DNA of 64,000 nt, taken from Acanthosepion esculentum (Eukaryota; Mollusca; Cephalopoda; Sepiida; Sepiidae). The translations under genes were made by a program, and so were the position numbers. Location: contig OZ038496.1 in the NCBI GenBank assembly GCA_964036315.1, positions 17,292,533-17,356,532 on the forward strand. The letters run 5' to 3'. The notes under the pieces are model-generated. The model was given only the letters and a program-made list of their open reading frames with translations, did no database searches and was not told the origin of the DNA. Positions 1-11,223 of this stretch are shown piece by piece (positions within the stretch are counted from its first letter, which is position 1; each line of letters opens with the position of its first letter).

Positions 1-870
1 TTTCTTTCTAATTATTTTTTCTTCTATTTCTTTCTCTCTCTCTCTTTTTATAATTCTATTTCTTTCTCTCCTTTCCTCCTTGTGTTCTACCCTTTTCCCT
101 CTCCTTATTTTTCCTCTGTTTTTCTTTCTTTCTTTCTTTCTGTCTTTCTTTCTTTCTTCCCTTGCTTGTTTTTACTTCTTTGCTTGCTTTCTTTCATTCT
201 ATTTGCACTTGATTTTTACCAAGTCCTTTCTTTCTTTTTTCCTTTCTTTTATTTTCTTCTCCTACATTGTTCATGATCTCTTTCCTTTTACATTTCCTTC
301 TTTATTTCTTTGTTTTTCTTTCCTTCCCACTTCCTTCTTTTCTTTCTTTCCTTCCTTCCTTCCTTCTTTCCTTCTCAAATTCATTGTCTGTTTTTTTCAT
401 CTTCCCATCTATCTGCACTTTATTCTTCCCAAATTCCTTCTTCATTCTTTTTTCTTTTTTCTTGATCTCTTTTCTTTTACATTTCATTTTTTTCCAATTC
501 CTTTCATTCTTTCTTTTTTCTTTCATCCTTGGTTTCTTTCTTCTGTCCATCCCAATTTCTTTCTTTCTTTCTTTTTTCTTTCTTTCTTTCTTCTTAACAA
601 TGACAGTTTTTCTTCACATCTCTTATCTATACTTATAACCTTCTCTTCTCTCTTTCATTGTCTTTTTCTACCACTCTCTCCCTTTCTTGCTCCTCTAAAC
701 CCCTGACATATTCTCTTTCTCGTACTTTCTTTCTTTTTTCTGATTTTTTTTCATTCACCATAAGCTTTCCTCTTTTGCCTCTCTCTTGCTCTCTCTTTAT
801 GCTTCTTTTATCTTTTTCGTTATCTTATATGTTACCCACCCACTCTGTTTAATGCTCTTTCTCCATCACT
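1..870. repeat. Pyrimidine-rich low-complexity tract
   Basis: The plus strand is almost entirely C and T, with tttc, ttcc and ctct runs and a few A/G interruptions. Long open frames rich in Phe, Ser and Leu run through it, but they exist only because stop codons need A or G. No domain or codon signal supports a protein. The same strand is pyrimidine-rich again at 3775-4945 and 5235-7915. Confidence 0.9.
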
Positions 871-1244
871 TGTCCTTTTCCCCCACTACTAATTCCTGAT
901 GCTAACCCCCATTTTTCTCTCTATTTCTTTCTAAACGATTTTTCACTCTCTAACCAGTAACACTAATTATTTGTAAAAAAAAGAAAATTTTTTTCATTGA
1001 TGAAGACCAAAATTTCCAATTTATCATCATTACTTCAATTCCATTAATGAGAATAACTCCAATAATCAATCAAATTGATTTATTGATTTCTGTCTTCGTT
1101 GACATGTTTGTGTGCAAATCTTGGCGGGGTGATTGTAATGAGTAATATCACCTTCTTTGTGGATCCCTTCGACTTAAAAGGTAACTTTAAAAAAATAAAC
1201 ATAAATGTTTCTTGCAAAAAATTTAAAATAATCACAGAGAGTGA
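870..1244. other. Unassigned AT-rich sequence
   Basis: I see no recognisable gene, repeat or transposon motif here. It separates the pyrimidine tract from a small LINE-E fragment. Confidence 0.5.
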
Positions 1245-1390
1245 ATAGGGAAACATGTTAGAATGTTGAAATATAAGGTTTATCATAATGAGGAAAGAAG
1301 GCTTGCAGACTTTAACACTCATGGGATACATTGAAAGCAACAGGGACAGAGTGAAACATATGCAGACTATTAAATATCTCATATGTAAAA
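1245..1390 (+). pseudogene. LINE-E RT C-terminal fragment
   Basis: From the ATG at 1288 the plus strand reads MRKEGLQTLTLMGYIESNRD. This matches in order the KKEGLENLIPTGRIEGKRG stretch of the better preserved LINE-E copy at 57.0-57.4 kb. Just upstream the frame gives a decayed FLGHIM-like segment. Only about 45 codons are recognisable; the RT palm and both ends are missing. It is a dead non-LTR retrotransposon fragment. Confidence 0.65.
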
Positions 1391-1902
1391 GTTAGCAATG
1401 TTTAACCAATGTGCTGGAAAAAAAACAATGCATCAAAAGGACTATTTTTTCCCTTGACACCACTATTATTTTAACTACCTTCACTCCTTGATAATGTTTA
1501 TTGTTTTAAAAAGTGTTGATTAGAATTGTAATAAAACCTAGACAAGTGATGGAAGTGTATTCATACATTTTTTGTTCTTGAGAATTTACAAGAAAAATAT
1601 TAAATACTATTTATATATCAGAATACAGCCTAAATTGTGAGTTGGAGATGTCAAAATCAAACAGATTCAGAAATTTAACTGGATATTGTAATGATGAAAA
1701 GTGTAACAGAGGAAAGATACCTTTCAGAACCCAAGCAAAGTATAAAGATATCAGAAAATGTCTGTAGAAACAAAGAAAAAAGTGCAGTGCTGCTATTTTG
1801 TATTTAATTTTGAATATGCCAGATGAAACAGCTTAAAGCAACAGAAATTTAATCTACTGATGAATTCTGAGAATCTGTAGACTGAATATGTGAGTCATGA
1901 AA
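1391..1902. other. Unassigned AT-rich sequence
   Basis: No gene or repeat family is recognised. The last part grades into the 68-bp minisatellite. Confidence 0.5.
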
Positions 1903-3055
1903 AATGCTTTATATGATAAAAAATGAAGATGAAAGTAAATACAAGTGAAAAATTCATAATAATGGCTGACAATGCTTCATCTAATAAAAAATGAAGATGA
2001 AAGTAAATACTAGTCAAAAATTAATAATAATGGCTGACAATGCTTCATCTAATAAAAAATGAAGATGAAAGTAAATCCTAGTCAAAAATTAATAATAATG
2101 GTTGACAATGCTTCATCTAATAAAAAATGAAGATGAAAGTAAATCCTAGTCAAAAATTAATAATAATGGTTGACAATGCTTCATCTAATAAAAAATGAAG
2201 ATGAAAGTAAATCCTAGTCAAAAATTAATAATAATGGTTGACAATACTTCATCTAATAAAAAATGAAGAGGAAAGTAAATACTAGTCAAAAATTAATAAT
2301 AATGGTTGACAATGCTTCATCTAATAAAAAATGAAGATGAAAGTAAATACTAGTCAAAAATTAATAATAATGGTTGACAATACTTCATCTAATAAAAAAT
2401 GAAGAGGAAAGTAAATACTAGTCAAAAATTAATAATAATGGTTGACAATGCTTCATCTAATAAAAAATGAAGATGAAAGTAAATACTAGTCAAAAATTAA
2501 TAATAATGGCTGACAATGCTTCATCTATTAAAAGATGAAGATGAAAGTAAATACTAGTCAAAAATTAATAATAATGGTTGACAATGCTTCATCTATTAAA
2601 AGATGAAGATGAAAGTAAATACTAGTGAAAAATTAATAATAATGGTTGACAATGCTTCATCTAATAAAAACTGATGATGAAAGTAAATACTAGACAAAAA
2701 TTAATAATAATGGCTGACAATGCTTCATCTAATAAAAAATGAAGATGAAAGTAAATACTAGTGAAAAATTAATAATAATGGCTGACAATGCTTCATCTAA
2801 TAAAAACTGATGATGAAAGTAAATACTAGTGAAAAATTAATAATAATGGCTGACAATGCTTCATCTAATAAAAACTGATGATGAAAGTAAATACTAGTGA
2901 AAAATTAATAATAATGGCTGACAATGCTTCATCTAATAAAAAATGAAAATGAAAGTAAATACTAGTCAAAAATTAATAATAATGGTTGACTGCTTCATGC
3001 AATAAAAAATGAAGATGAAAGTAAATACTAGTGAAAATTAATAATAATGCTTAAC
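1903..3055. repeat. 68-bp minisatellite, about 17 copies
   Basis: Tandem units contain the phrases gacaatgcttcatctaataa, atgaagatgaaagtaaat and attaataataatgg. Successive atggctgac or atggttgac positions (about 1962, 2030, 2098) are 68 bp apart. Copies differ by single bases (ctgatgatg or atgaagatg, tagtcaaa or tagtgaaa, ggctg or ggttg), and variants cluster. For example, gatgatg units lie together at 2670-2890. The last unit has small deletions and decays around 2990-3055. Confidence 0.95.
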
Positions 3056-3774
3056 AATGATTGGATGGTTTGAATTCGAGTATTTATAAGATTATTGGTA
3101 GTAATCCAAATTTCTTGTAAGGAATGATCGCATTATTTTATATATTCTAACCATGGAATGACCCTTTGGAATGTTCATGTCATGTATGTGGGTGGAATCT
3201 GGTTGGTAAGAATGTTTTGGGAATTGTTATTTGGCAATATTTTACACTATCTTTAATTGCCAGCAGATGTACTGGGAATGATTTTCCTGACAATGTCATG
3301 CTGGCTTGCAGATTCTGGTCATTAAGAAAAGGAAAGGGACAAAAACAGAATTGGGTTAAAGAGGAAGTCTGTTGACAGGTTTGGGGTTATAGGGTCTCTT
3401 TAGGGTTCAGCCAGGTCAAGTGATTGTAGGCCATCTTAAAGATAGGATGGGAATTCATTATCATATCTGGTAGCAGTTCTTGGATAGTGGTCACTCTTTG
3501 ATGGTTGCTGAAAATCATGTTGAATACCAACAGATAAATTGGTTCCAGATATTGGTCGGCTTCTTGCTTGATTTTCTTGTGGCATTTTTGATATTTTGTT
3601 AGATAGCTAAGATTGCAGTATGTTGATCGCTTTTGAATAATTGATGAGATCATATGTTCAGGTAGAAAAAAATAATAGCATTTTTATACATTCTTCCTGA
3701 ATGTAAAATGAATTAAGAAGGCTTTATACACAAACATAATCAGATTAACATGTACAATATTGACACCGGATTAT
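3056..3774. other. Unassigned sequence between minisatellite and pyrimidine tract
   Basis: Short open frames of 69 and 88 codons occur on opposite strands (3166-3375 plus, 3387-3653 minus). Neither shows a domain, signal peptide or recognisable composition. I see no supported gene. Confidence 0.5.
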
Positions 3775-4945
3775 ACAGAATCCATCATTATTTATCTCTC
3801 TTCTTTCTTCCATTCTTTTCCATTCTCTACATTCCATTTGCTGCTTTGTCTTGAACTTTGTTTTTCTTTTACATCCTCTTTCTTTCTTATTGTCTTTTTC
3901 TACTTCCTTTTTTTCTTTTCTTTTTTTCTTCTTCCTTTCTTTTTCTGTCACAGCCATCTTTCTTTTGTCTTTCTTTTCCTATTCTCATTTTTCTCCTGGT
4001 TTTTCTTTCATTTTCATCCTTATTCTCTGTATTCTTTTTAAACATTTATCTTTGTTTTCCCACTTTTTCCCCCAGTTTTCTTTCTCTTTTTTTTCTGATA
4101 TTCTTTCTGCACCTATTTTCCTTTTTATCCTCCTCTCTCCTTTCTCTTTTTACTTCCATTCTCTTCTTTTCTCTTTTTTCTTTTTCTTCTTTATACCATT
4201 TTCCTTTTTTCTTTCTCTTTTTCTTCCTTTTTCATTTTCCTTCTTCTCTATTTTTCTTCTTTTTCCTTTTCCTTTCTATTTTTCTTTTCTCTTTTGTCCT
4301 TTTCTTTTTTCTTCCTTTGTCTTCTTTTCTCTTTTCTTTTTTCTTCCTTTCCTTTTCTTTCCATTTTCTTTTTCTTTCTCTTTTTCTTCATTTCTCTTCT
4401 CTTCTTCCTTTTTATTTTTTTTCTCTTTTTTCCTTTTTTTCTACATTTCTCTTTTATTCTTCCTTTCTCCATTTCTTCCTTTTTCATTTTCCTCTTTTCT
4501 CTTTTTCCTCTCTTTTTATTTTTTTCATTATCCTCATTCATCTTTCTACTTTCAATTGCTTTTTCTTCTTATTTTCCTCTTTCTTTTTTCACTTACTTTT
4601 CTTGTCATCTTTCTTCAAATACATAGTTTCTTTCCCTTCTTTGCAGCATGTTCCTCTTTGTTTTTTCTTTCTCTTCCTTCTTTGTTATCATTCTTCTTCC
4701 TACTGTTTTTCATCTTCCTCTTATTTAACTCTGTCCTTCTCTCTTCTTTCTCTTTTTCCTTTCTCTTCTTTTTTCTGGTCATTCTTCATCTCTATATTTT
4801 TCTTCTTCACCTCTGGATCTCTTTGTCCTTCTCTCATGCCCCTTTTCCTCTTTTTTCTTTCTTTCTCTTCTTTTTTTTATCTTTCTTTATCTTTCTACTC
4901 CACTTTTCATTTTCCTCACAATTTTGTTTTCTTTCTTCTTTTCGA
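3775..4945. repeat. Pyrimidine-rich low-complexity tract
   Basis: About 1.2 kb of plus-strand C/T with ttctttt and ttcctttt runs, same strand polarity as 1-870 and 5308-7838. Open frames of up to 376 codons in overlapping frames are an artefact of missing purines. It ends abruptly where a SINE-like element begins. Confidence 0.92.
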
Positions 4946-4947
4946 TG

Positions 4948-5190
4948 TGCAGGTGGTGTAATGAATAGTGGATCAGAATGAGAAATTGGAGAGACAAGTT
5001 CAAATTTCAGTTCAGTTCATTAGATCCACTTATGTGCAAATACACTTGGGAAGGCTACAAATCTACCACTTCCTGCCTAGCTATTGGTTAAATAGTAGAA
5101 TAGACTGGGCACTTCAGCCTTAGTTGGCAGCCAGTCTAAGAGAAAGGTTGAATACAGCAACCATATGCAGCCCTGACAAAGCATCCTATG
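4948..5190 (+). mobile_element. tRNA-derived SINE (decayed)
   Basis: The head ggtggtgtaatgaatagtgg followed by gacaagttcaaatttcagtt resembles pol III A and B boxes. It aligns with the heads at 8145 and 63517. The body has the shared phrases cattagatccacttatgtgc, ctagctattggttaaatag, agactgggc and cagtctaagagaaagg, found again at 8145-8450, 18735-18990 and 47380-47600. Cephalopod genomes are known to carry tRNA-derived SINEs; family assignment here is inference. Confidence 0.7.
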
Positions 5191-5202
5191 CAGCGAAGAA
5201 AA

Positions 5203-5234
5203 GGATCATAGAGTTTATAGTGACTCTATGATCC
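5203..5234. repeat. Perfect 12-bp inverted repeat
   Basis: ggatcatagagt (5203-5214) and actctatgatcc (5223-5234) are exact reverse complements around an 8-nt loop. It sits between the SINE end and the start of the 31-bp minisatellite. Confidence 0.85.
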
Positions 5235-5307
5235 TGAGTACGGACCACCTCCTTCCTTTCTTCTTGTTTCTTTCTCTTCCTTTTTTCTCTTTCTTTCCCA
5301 CTACACA

Positions 5308-7838
5308 TTTTTCTTCCTCTTCTCACTTTCCCCCTTTGTCTTTCTTCCTCTCCTCACTTTCCCCCTTTGTCTTTCTTCCTCTCCTCACTTTCCCCCTTTG
5401 TCTTTCTTCTTCTTCTCACTTTCCCCCTTTGTCTTTCTTCTTCTTCTCACTTTCCCCCTTTGTCTTTCTTCTTCTTCTCACTTTCCCCCTTTGTCTTTCT
5501 TCCTCTTCTCACTTTCCCCCTTTGTCTCTTTCTTCCTCTTCTCACTTTCCCCCTTTGTCTTTCTTCCTCTTCTCACTTTCCCCCTTTGTCTCTTTCTTCC
5601 TCTTCTCACTTCCCCCTCTGTCTTTCTTCCTCTTCTCACTTTCCCCCTTTGTCTTTCTTCTTCTTCTCACTTTCCCCCTTTGTCTTTCTTCCTCTTCTCA
5701 CTTTCCCCCTTTGTCTCTTTCTTCCTCTTCTCACTTCCCCCTCTGTCTTTCTTCCTCTCCTCACTTTCCCCCTTTGTCTTTCTTCCTCTCCTCACTTTCC
5801 CCCTTTGTCTTTCTTCTTCTTCTCACTTTCCCCCTTTGTCTCTTTCTTCCTCTTCTCACTTTCCCCCTTTGTCTTTCTTCTTCTTCTCACTTTCCCCCTT
5901 TGTCTTTCTTCCTCTTCTCACTTTCCCCCTCTGTCTTTCTTCCTCTTCTCACTTTCCCCCTTTGTCTTTCTTCTTCTTCTCATTTCCCCCTTTGTCTTTC
6001 TTCCTCTTCTCACTTTCCCCCTTTGTCTTTCTTCATCTACTCACTTTCCCTCTTTGTCTTTCTTCCTCTTCTCACTTTCCCCCTTTGTCTTTCTTCCTCT
6101 TCTCACTTTCCCCCTTTGTCTTTCTTCTTCTTCTCACTTTCCCCCTTTGTCTTTCTTCCTCTTCTCACTTTCCCCCTTTGTCTTTCTTCCTCTTCTCACT
6201 TTCCCCCTTTGTCTTTCTTCTTCTTCTCACTTTCCCCCTTTGTCTTTCTTCCTCTTCTCACTTTCCCCCTTTGTCTTTCTTCCTCTTCTCACTTTCCCCC
6301 TTTGTCTTTCTTCTTCTTCTCACTTTCCCCCTTTGTCTTTCTTCATCTACTCACTTTCCCCCTTTGTCTTTCTTCCTCTTCTCACTTTCCCCCTTTGTCT
6401 TTCTTCCTCTTCTCACTTTCCCCCTTTGTCTTTCTTCCTCTTCTCACTTTCCCCCTTTGTCTTTCTTCATCTACTCACTTTCCCCCTTTGTCTTTCTTCC
6501 TCTTCTCACTTTCCCCCTTTGTCTTTCTTCCTCTTCTCACTTTCCCCCTTTGTCTTTCTTCTTCTTCTCACTTTCCCCCTTTGTCTTTCTTCCTCTTCTC
6601 ACTTTCCCCCTTTGTCTTTCTTCCTCTTCTCACTTTCCCCCTTTGTCTCTTTCTTCCTCTTCTCACTTCCCCCTCTGTCTTTCTTCCTCTTCTCACTTTC
6701 CCCCTTTGTCTTTCTTCCTCTTCTCACTTTCCCCCTTTGTCTTTCTTCCTCTTCTCACTTTCCCCCTTTGTCTTTCTTCTTCTTCTCACTTTCCCCCTTT
6801 GTCTTTCTTCATCTACTCACTTTCCCCCTTTGTCTTTCTTCCTCTTCTCACTTTCCCCCTTTGTCTTTCTTCCTCTTCTCACTTTCCCCCTTTGTCTTTC
6901 TTCCTCTTCTCACTTTCCCCCTTTGTCTTTCTTCATCTACTCACTTTCCCCCTTTGTCTTTCTTCCTCTTCTCACTTTCCCCCTTTGTCTTTCTTCTTCT
7001 TCTCACTTTCCCCCTTTGTCTTTCTTCCTCTTCTCACTTTCCCCCTTTGTCTTTCTTCCTCTTCTCACTTTCCCCCTTTGTCTCTTTCTTCCTCTTCTCA
7101 CTTCCCCCTCTGTCTTTCTTCCTCTTCTCACTTTCCCCCTTTGTCTTTCTTCCTCTTCTCACTTTCCCCCTTTGTCTTTCTTCCTCTTCTCACTTTCCCC
7201 CTTTGTCTTTCTTCTTCTTCTCACTTTCCCCCTTTGTCTTTCTTCATCTACTCACTTTCCCCCTTTGTCTTTCTTCCTCTTCTCACTTTCCCCCTTTGTC
7301 TTTCTTCCTCTTCTCACTTTCCCCCTTTGTCTTTCTTCCTCTTCTCACTTTCCCCCTTTGTCTTTCTTCATCTACTCACTTTCCCCCTTTGTCTTTCTTC
7401 CTCTTCTCACTTTCCCCCTTTGTCTTTCTTCCTCTTCTCACTTTCCCCCTTTGTCTTTCTTCTTCTTCTCACTTTCCCCCTTTGTCTTTCTTCCTCTTCT
7501 CACTTTCCCCCTTTGTCTTTCTTCCTCTTCTCACTTTCCCCCTTTGTCTCTTTCTTCCTCTTCTCACTTCCCCCTCTGTCTTTCTTCCTCTTCTCACTTT
7601 CCCCCTTTGTCTTTCTTCCTCTTCTCACTTTCCCCCTTTGTCTTTCTTCCTCTTCTCACTTTCCCCCTTTGTCTCTTTCTTCCTCTTCTCACTTCCCCCT
7701 TTGTCTTTCTTCCTCTTCTCACTTTCCCCCTTTGTCTTTCTTCCTCTTTTCACTTTCCCCCTTTGTCTTTCTTCCTCTTTTCACTTTCCCCCTTTGTCTT
7801 TCTTCTTCTTCTCACTTTCCCCCTTTGTCTTTCTTCCT
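5308..7838. repeat. 31-bp pyrimidine minisatellite, about 82 copies
   Basis: The unit is approximately tttcttcctcttctcac followed by tttccccctttgtc, 31 bp. Almost all bases on the plus strand are C or T, with one A and one G per unit. Variants include ttcttctt, ttcctctcc, ttcatctactcac and a gtctctttc...cttccccctctg variant with altered length. Because 31 is not a multiple of 3 and stops need purines, all three plus frames stay open for over 850 codons. These are not proteins. Confidence 0.97.
6330..7400. repeat. Higher-order repeat inside the 31-bp minisatellite
   Basis: The rare ttcatctac variant occurs near 6031, 6341, 6464, 6807, 6931, 7241 and 7365. From 6341 it comes in pairs about 124 bp apart (4 units). 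Pair-to-pair spacing is about 466 then 434 bp, the latter equal to 14 units. The gtctctttc variant also recurs in each block (about 6650, 7085, 7550). This indicates block duplication of about 14 units. Confidence 0.75.
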
Positions 7839-8144
7839 CCTTTCTCTTCTCTTTCTTTTATTTCCTTTCTGTTATTGCCTTCTTCTTTTTGCCTTTCTCT
7901 TCTACTTTTCTATGTTGTCAATCCATAAGGAAATTATCATCCATAATTTTTGTGAAGAGTCATCATCATTTCAAGAATTGTTCTGACTACTGAACTTGGT
8001 GTTGCTTTTATTATTACCGCAACATTTTGGCTGCACCATTCAACAGCCTTCTTCTGGTGTACAATCCATATGGAAGTTCTCTTCTATAATTTCATGAAGA
8101 TCTTGGTGTTATTCTTTATTATTACCACTAATGCAATGTCAGGG
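7839..8144. other. Minisatellite edge and a diverged direct repeat
   Basis: After the minisatellite decays, about 7919-8025 and 8065-8140 share the order aatccata.gga, ata.tttt.tgaaga, cttggtgtt and ttattattacc. This points to an old direct duplication with a period near 140 bp. No gene is seen. Confidence 0.4.
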
Positions 8145-8450
8145 AGGCATGGTGGAGTAGTGGGTAGCGGTTTGGATTGAGGAATCGGGGAGCCGAGTTC
8201 GAATTCCAGTTGAATCCATTACATTCACTTACATTCTAATACCTTGAAAAAAGTATGAATCCTCTTCTTCTCCTTCCAGCTATGGGTAAATAGGAGGACA
8301 GACCAGGTTCTATAGTCCTGGAATATATTGGTCTACTGCAGAAAGAAATGGAAGCCTACTGTAGGAAAAAATCTGCCTCGTCAGTCATGTATTGAAAGAT
8401 ACATGATCACCTAAGCATGTATCACATATGGCATATAACTGACTGAATGC
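8145..8450 (+). mobile_element. tRNA-derived SINE
   Basis: The head gcatggtggagtagtgggta followed about 30 bp later by gccgagttcgaattccag has the spacing and sequence of pol III A and B boxes; the gttcgaattcc B box is near consensus. The body continues attacattcacttacattc, cttgaaaaaagtatgaatcc and agctatgggtaaatagg, then agtcctggaatatattgg. It is the best preserved SINE head in the window and lies directly before a LINE-B 3' end. Confidence 0.82.
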
Positions 8451-8454
8451 AATA

Positions 8455-8605
8455 TCAATTATTATCTACTGTCCTCTCAATTACTGTTCTATTTCTCTTG
8501 CTCCTTAATAATGATTCTCTTTTTTCTTCTTCTTTCTCACTCAGCAGCTCCTTGTGTCTTAGTGACTTTACTTCCTTGCTTAGGGTGAAATGAATAAAAA
8601 GAAAA
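8455..8605 (+). mobile_element. LINE-B 3' UTR and tail, 5'-truncated
   Basis: The block actgtcctctcaattactgt, ctccttaataatgattctc, cttgtgtcttagtgac and ccttgcttagggtgaaatga then A-rich tail matches the 3' ends at 56.1, 59.6 and 60.1 kb. No coding part remains. Extreme 5' truncation is typical of target-primed LINE insertion. Confidence 0.8.
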
Positions 8606-8744
8606 AAGAAATAAGTCTGGATTAGAAAAAAACATTAAAAAATTAATTTATATTTCTGGTGCAAAAGATAAAGCTAGCAGATATAGATTCGAAAAAGTTT
8701 TAACAAGACGTGTTCATTCCTTAAATAAGTAATTAAGCCTTGCC

Positions 8745-8860
8745 TTATAACAGTTCCCCATAGCCTAATTGGTAAAAGTGCACTTTAAATACAGGCAGGT
8801 TTTCTCTGATGGAAAAAAATGGAATTCAGGGTCAATTTCTGGTGTTAGGCACTTTTTTCT
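8745..8860 (+). mobile_element. Possible tRNA-like SINE head
   Basis: ccccatagcctaattggtaa resembles a pol III A box, and a B-box-like cagggtcaatttctgg follows about 60 bp later. The B box is poor and no cloverleaf can be drawn with confidence. It could be a decayed SINE or chance. Confidence 0.3.
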
Positions 8861-8977
8861 TTAATAGGAGTTTTTGATCTAGGCCAGTTGATATTAATTT
8901 CACTGAATTTAAGAAAATAAAAAAAAAACATGGATTATGCACTAAAAATAACAATTATAGTAATAAAAAACATCTTA

Positions 8978-8979
<2 letters not shown>

Positions 8980-9020
<41 letters not shown>
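8980..9020. repeat. (AAT)n microsatellite
   Basis: About 13 consecutive taa/ata triplets, directly upstream of a LINE-E remnant. Confidence 0.95.
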
Positions 9021-9069
9021 TAAACCATATAATAATTGTCAATGTGTATTTATATATTTATATATAAGG

Positions 9070-9700
9070 ATGATCTCAAAATGCAAATTACAAATCGGGT
9101 ATATCAAAGTCAAAGAAGAACAAAAATTTAAATATTTGAGAAGTGTTCTAATAGAGAAAGGAAAGTGTGACACTGAAATCCGAAGGCATCTTGGGATAGC
9201 CAAAGATGCACACCAAAAACTAAGCAGAGTATTAAGAAACAGAAAAACTTCTTTAGAAACAGAGAAAAGAGTACTGAACTGTTGTCTGTGAAATCTGTCC
9301 TCCTATATGGCAGTGAATGTTGGACAATCTCCTCAAAGATATGGAAGAAACTTGAAACAACAGAAATGTGGTTCTGCAGAAGGATACTGAGGATACCATG
9401 GACTGAACATGTGAACAACAATGAGGTTTTAGACAAAATGAAAACAAAAAAACTTATACTTAATCTCAGGAAGAGTTAGTTGAAATTTCTGGGGGCACAT
9501 AATGAGAAAGGAGGGCTTGGAAAATTTGATACTCACAAGACAGATTGAGGGCAAAAGAGACAGTGGAAAACAGTGTATAACATACTTGATGAGTTTAAGT
9601 AAATGGATGGCAGAACAGGGTTTTGGAGAAATAATGATAAAGACAAAATTTATTCAGAGCTACAAAGGACAGGCAATTGTGGAGTGCTATGATCACCTAC
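9070..9700 (+). pseudogene. LINE-E RT thumb and C-terminus, broken
   Basis: Three plus-strand segments in shifting frames give one ordered match to a non-LTR RT C-terminal region. They are KVKEEQKFKYLRSVLIEKG and CDTEIRRHLGIAKDAHQKL (9070-9291), VLLYGSECWTISSK and ILRIPWTEHVNNNEVLDKM (9282-9479), then MRKEGLENLILTRQIEGKRD (9502-9768). A stop and frameshifts near 9290 and 9480 break it. The LLYG.E.W and WTE motifs are typical of this LINE group. It is followed by an inverted piece of the same family. Confidence 0.85.
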
Positions 9701-9714
9701 ATCCTCAGGGAACA

Positions 9715-9960
9715 TGGTACATAAAAAAGTCCAACCATGCATTCTGTCTCCTTGCAATTGATGTTTAGTCCTTTCTTCTCACCTTCCTACACAATATTCT
9801 GTAGGAGTTATTGTAGTTTTCTTTCCATGTCTGCTATCAACACTGTATCATCTGCATAACTTATGTTGCTAAGATTATGGCAATCTTTAATGAATCCTGG
9901 TTGGACTTCTAATTCTCTGAGTCCAGTGAGAAGACACAATCTTTTTTTACACTCCCTTCT
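9715..9960 (-). pseudogene. LINE-E RT palm fragment, inverted
   Basis: The minus strand reads ISYADDTVLIADMERKLQ, then LNINCKETECMVG, with stops between. YADD is the catalytic RT palm motif and the rest follows the usual order (palm, then NxxKTE). This part belongs upstream of the 9070-9700 segment but lies downstream and inverted. The copy is therefore rearranged by inversion, or two insertions abut head to head. Confidence 0.75.
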
Positions 9961-10899
9961 ATTTTTGTATATTTACTGAACTCATTTTCTATTCCATTGC
10001 AGGTGGTTTGCTGCCAGTATAGATTTCAGATTATTCTAATATCCATACCAAATATATCAAAGTTACCATGCAGTTCTTTGAGATGTACTTTATCAAACCT
10101 GACGATTTCACTTTGTTAAAATAGAGCCATGACATCAAGATAGAATTTGAAAAATTCTGGAGTGTTTGTTTAAGATTATAGAAAGTCAAAGAAAATAGCG
10201 TGATGTTTAATAACAATATGTACACAATTTTTTTTTTATAAATTATTTTTCACCTGATGCAAGACTCAGTTTCAGGTGTAATCAAATTCTGGTTGAACAA
10301 AAAATGTTATGAAATGAAAAGAAGGCAGAAAGAGTACACGACACATTTAAAAACAGAAATCAAATTATATATATATAAATAAATCATGTTAATTCCATTT
10401 AAGAAATGCAATGTATACATTCCAAACTGAACTTTTTAATTTTAATTTTGGATTATTTCCCAGATTTCTATTTTTCATATTTAAAAAAATAAACTGATTT
10501 TTATTAGTGAAATAAATGTTTCATTTTTAAATTTTGAAAGAAGCTTTTTTTTTATTAAAATATTTTCCAGTTCCTTCTTTGTAATAATCATCTTCTCAAC
10601 TAATTTTAATTAAGATGTTGGAAACTTTTGCAAGCATGTACGACTAATAATATCTGAGTGATAATCACACTGGCTGGTCTTGAATCCATTAAGCTCTTGG
10701 CTTCAGTAGAGTTAGAGTTTATTTCAATCCTTTTCTTTTGGTGTTGAATATATTTTTGCTGGTGAAAGCCAAAAAATTGTTGTGCTTCTTGAATGGAAAG
10801 AATAGAAAGGAGACAGAGTAATAGCCAGGAGAATTATGGTCTTGGTTCCTGATTTTGGTATCATAGCAACAGTAATACAGACACAGCATAAACAGGATT
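9961..10899. other. Unassigned AT-rich sequence
   Basis: No gene or known repeat is recognised. It contains a short (TA) run near 10364 and homopolymeric T and A stretches. Confidence 0.5.
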
Positions 10900-11215
10900 A
10901 GCAAGAATTTACAAGAGTGGCTAGCTAATCCCTGTTGCCAATGGTGCTGCACATTGGAATCATCTCTCCAGACCAATATTATCAAGGAGTTACCTTCTTG
11001 AGAAATCAACCATGTTGAAATGGTCAGGATGCTATCAATGCTTGAGTCAACCCAGGGTGTGATTTTCAGGAACTTCCCAATGGTGCCGCATGCTGGGATC
11101 ATCTCTCCAAAACCAATTTTATGAAGAAGTCACCTTTTTGAGAAATCAGCCATGTTGAATTTTGAACCCGGGTCTCATGGCCAGGATGCTAATATTCTAT
11201 CCACTCAGGCATGCA
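10900..11215 (-). mobile_element. Tandem pair of tRNA-like SINEs
   Basis: Two diverged copies share tggtgc.gca, tgggatcatctctcc, ccaat.tta, aagtcacctttttgagaaat and agccatgttga (about 10938-11060 and 11080-11215). At the end of the second copy the minus strand reads tgcctgagtggatagaat then gagacccgggttcaaaattc. These are good A-box-like and B-box-like elements, so it is a tRNA-derived SINE on the minus strand. The first copy has lost its tRNA-like head. Confidence 0.65.
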
Positions 11216-11223
11216 GATATATA

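Noticed and set aside
3851..4981. 376-codon and 367-codon Phe/Ser-rich frames
   Set aside because: Compositional artefact of a C/T-rich strand, overlapping in two frames with no domain.
5228..7993. Open frames of about 850-920 codons in all three plus frames
   Set aside because: They arise from a 31-bp pyrimidine repeat that lacks purines needed for stops; 31 is not a multiple of 3, so the peptides cycle through the same three frames. No protein is implied.
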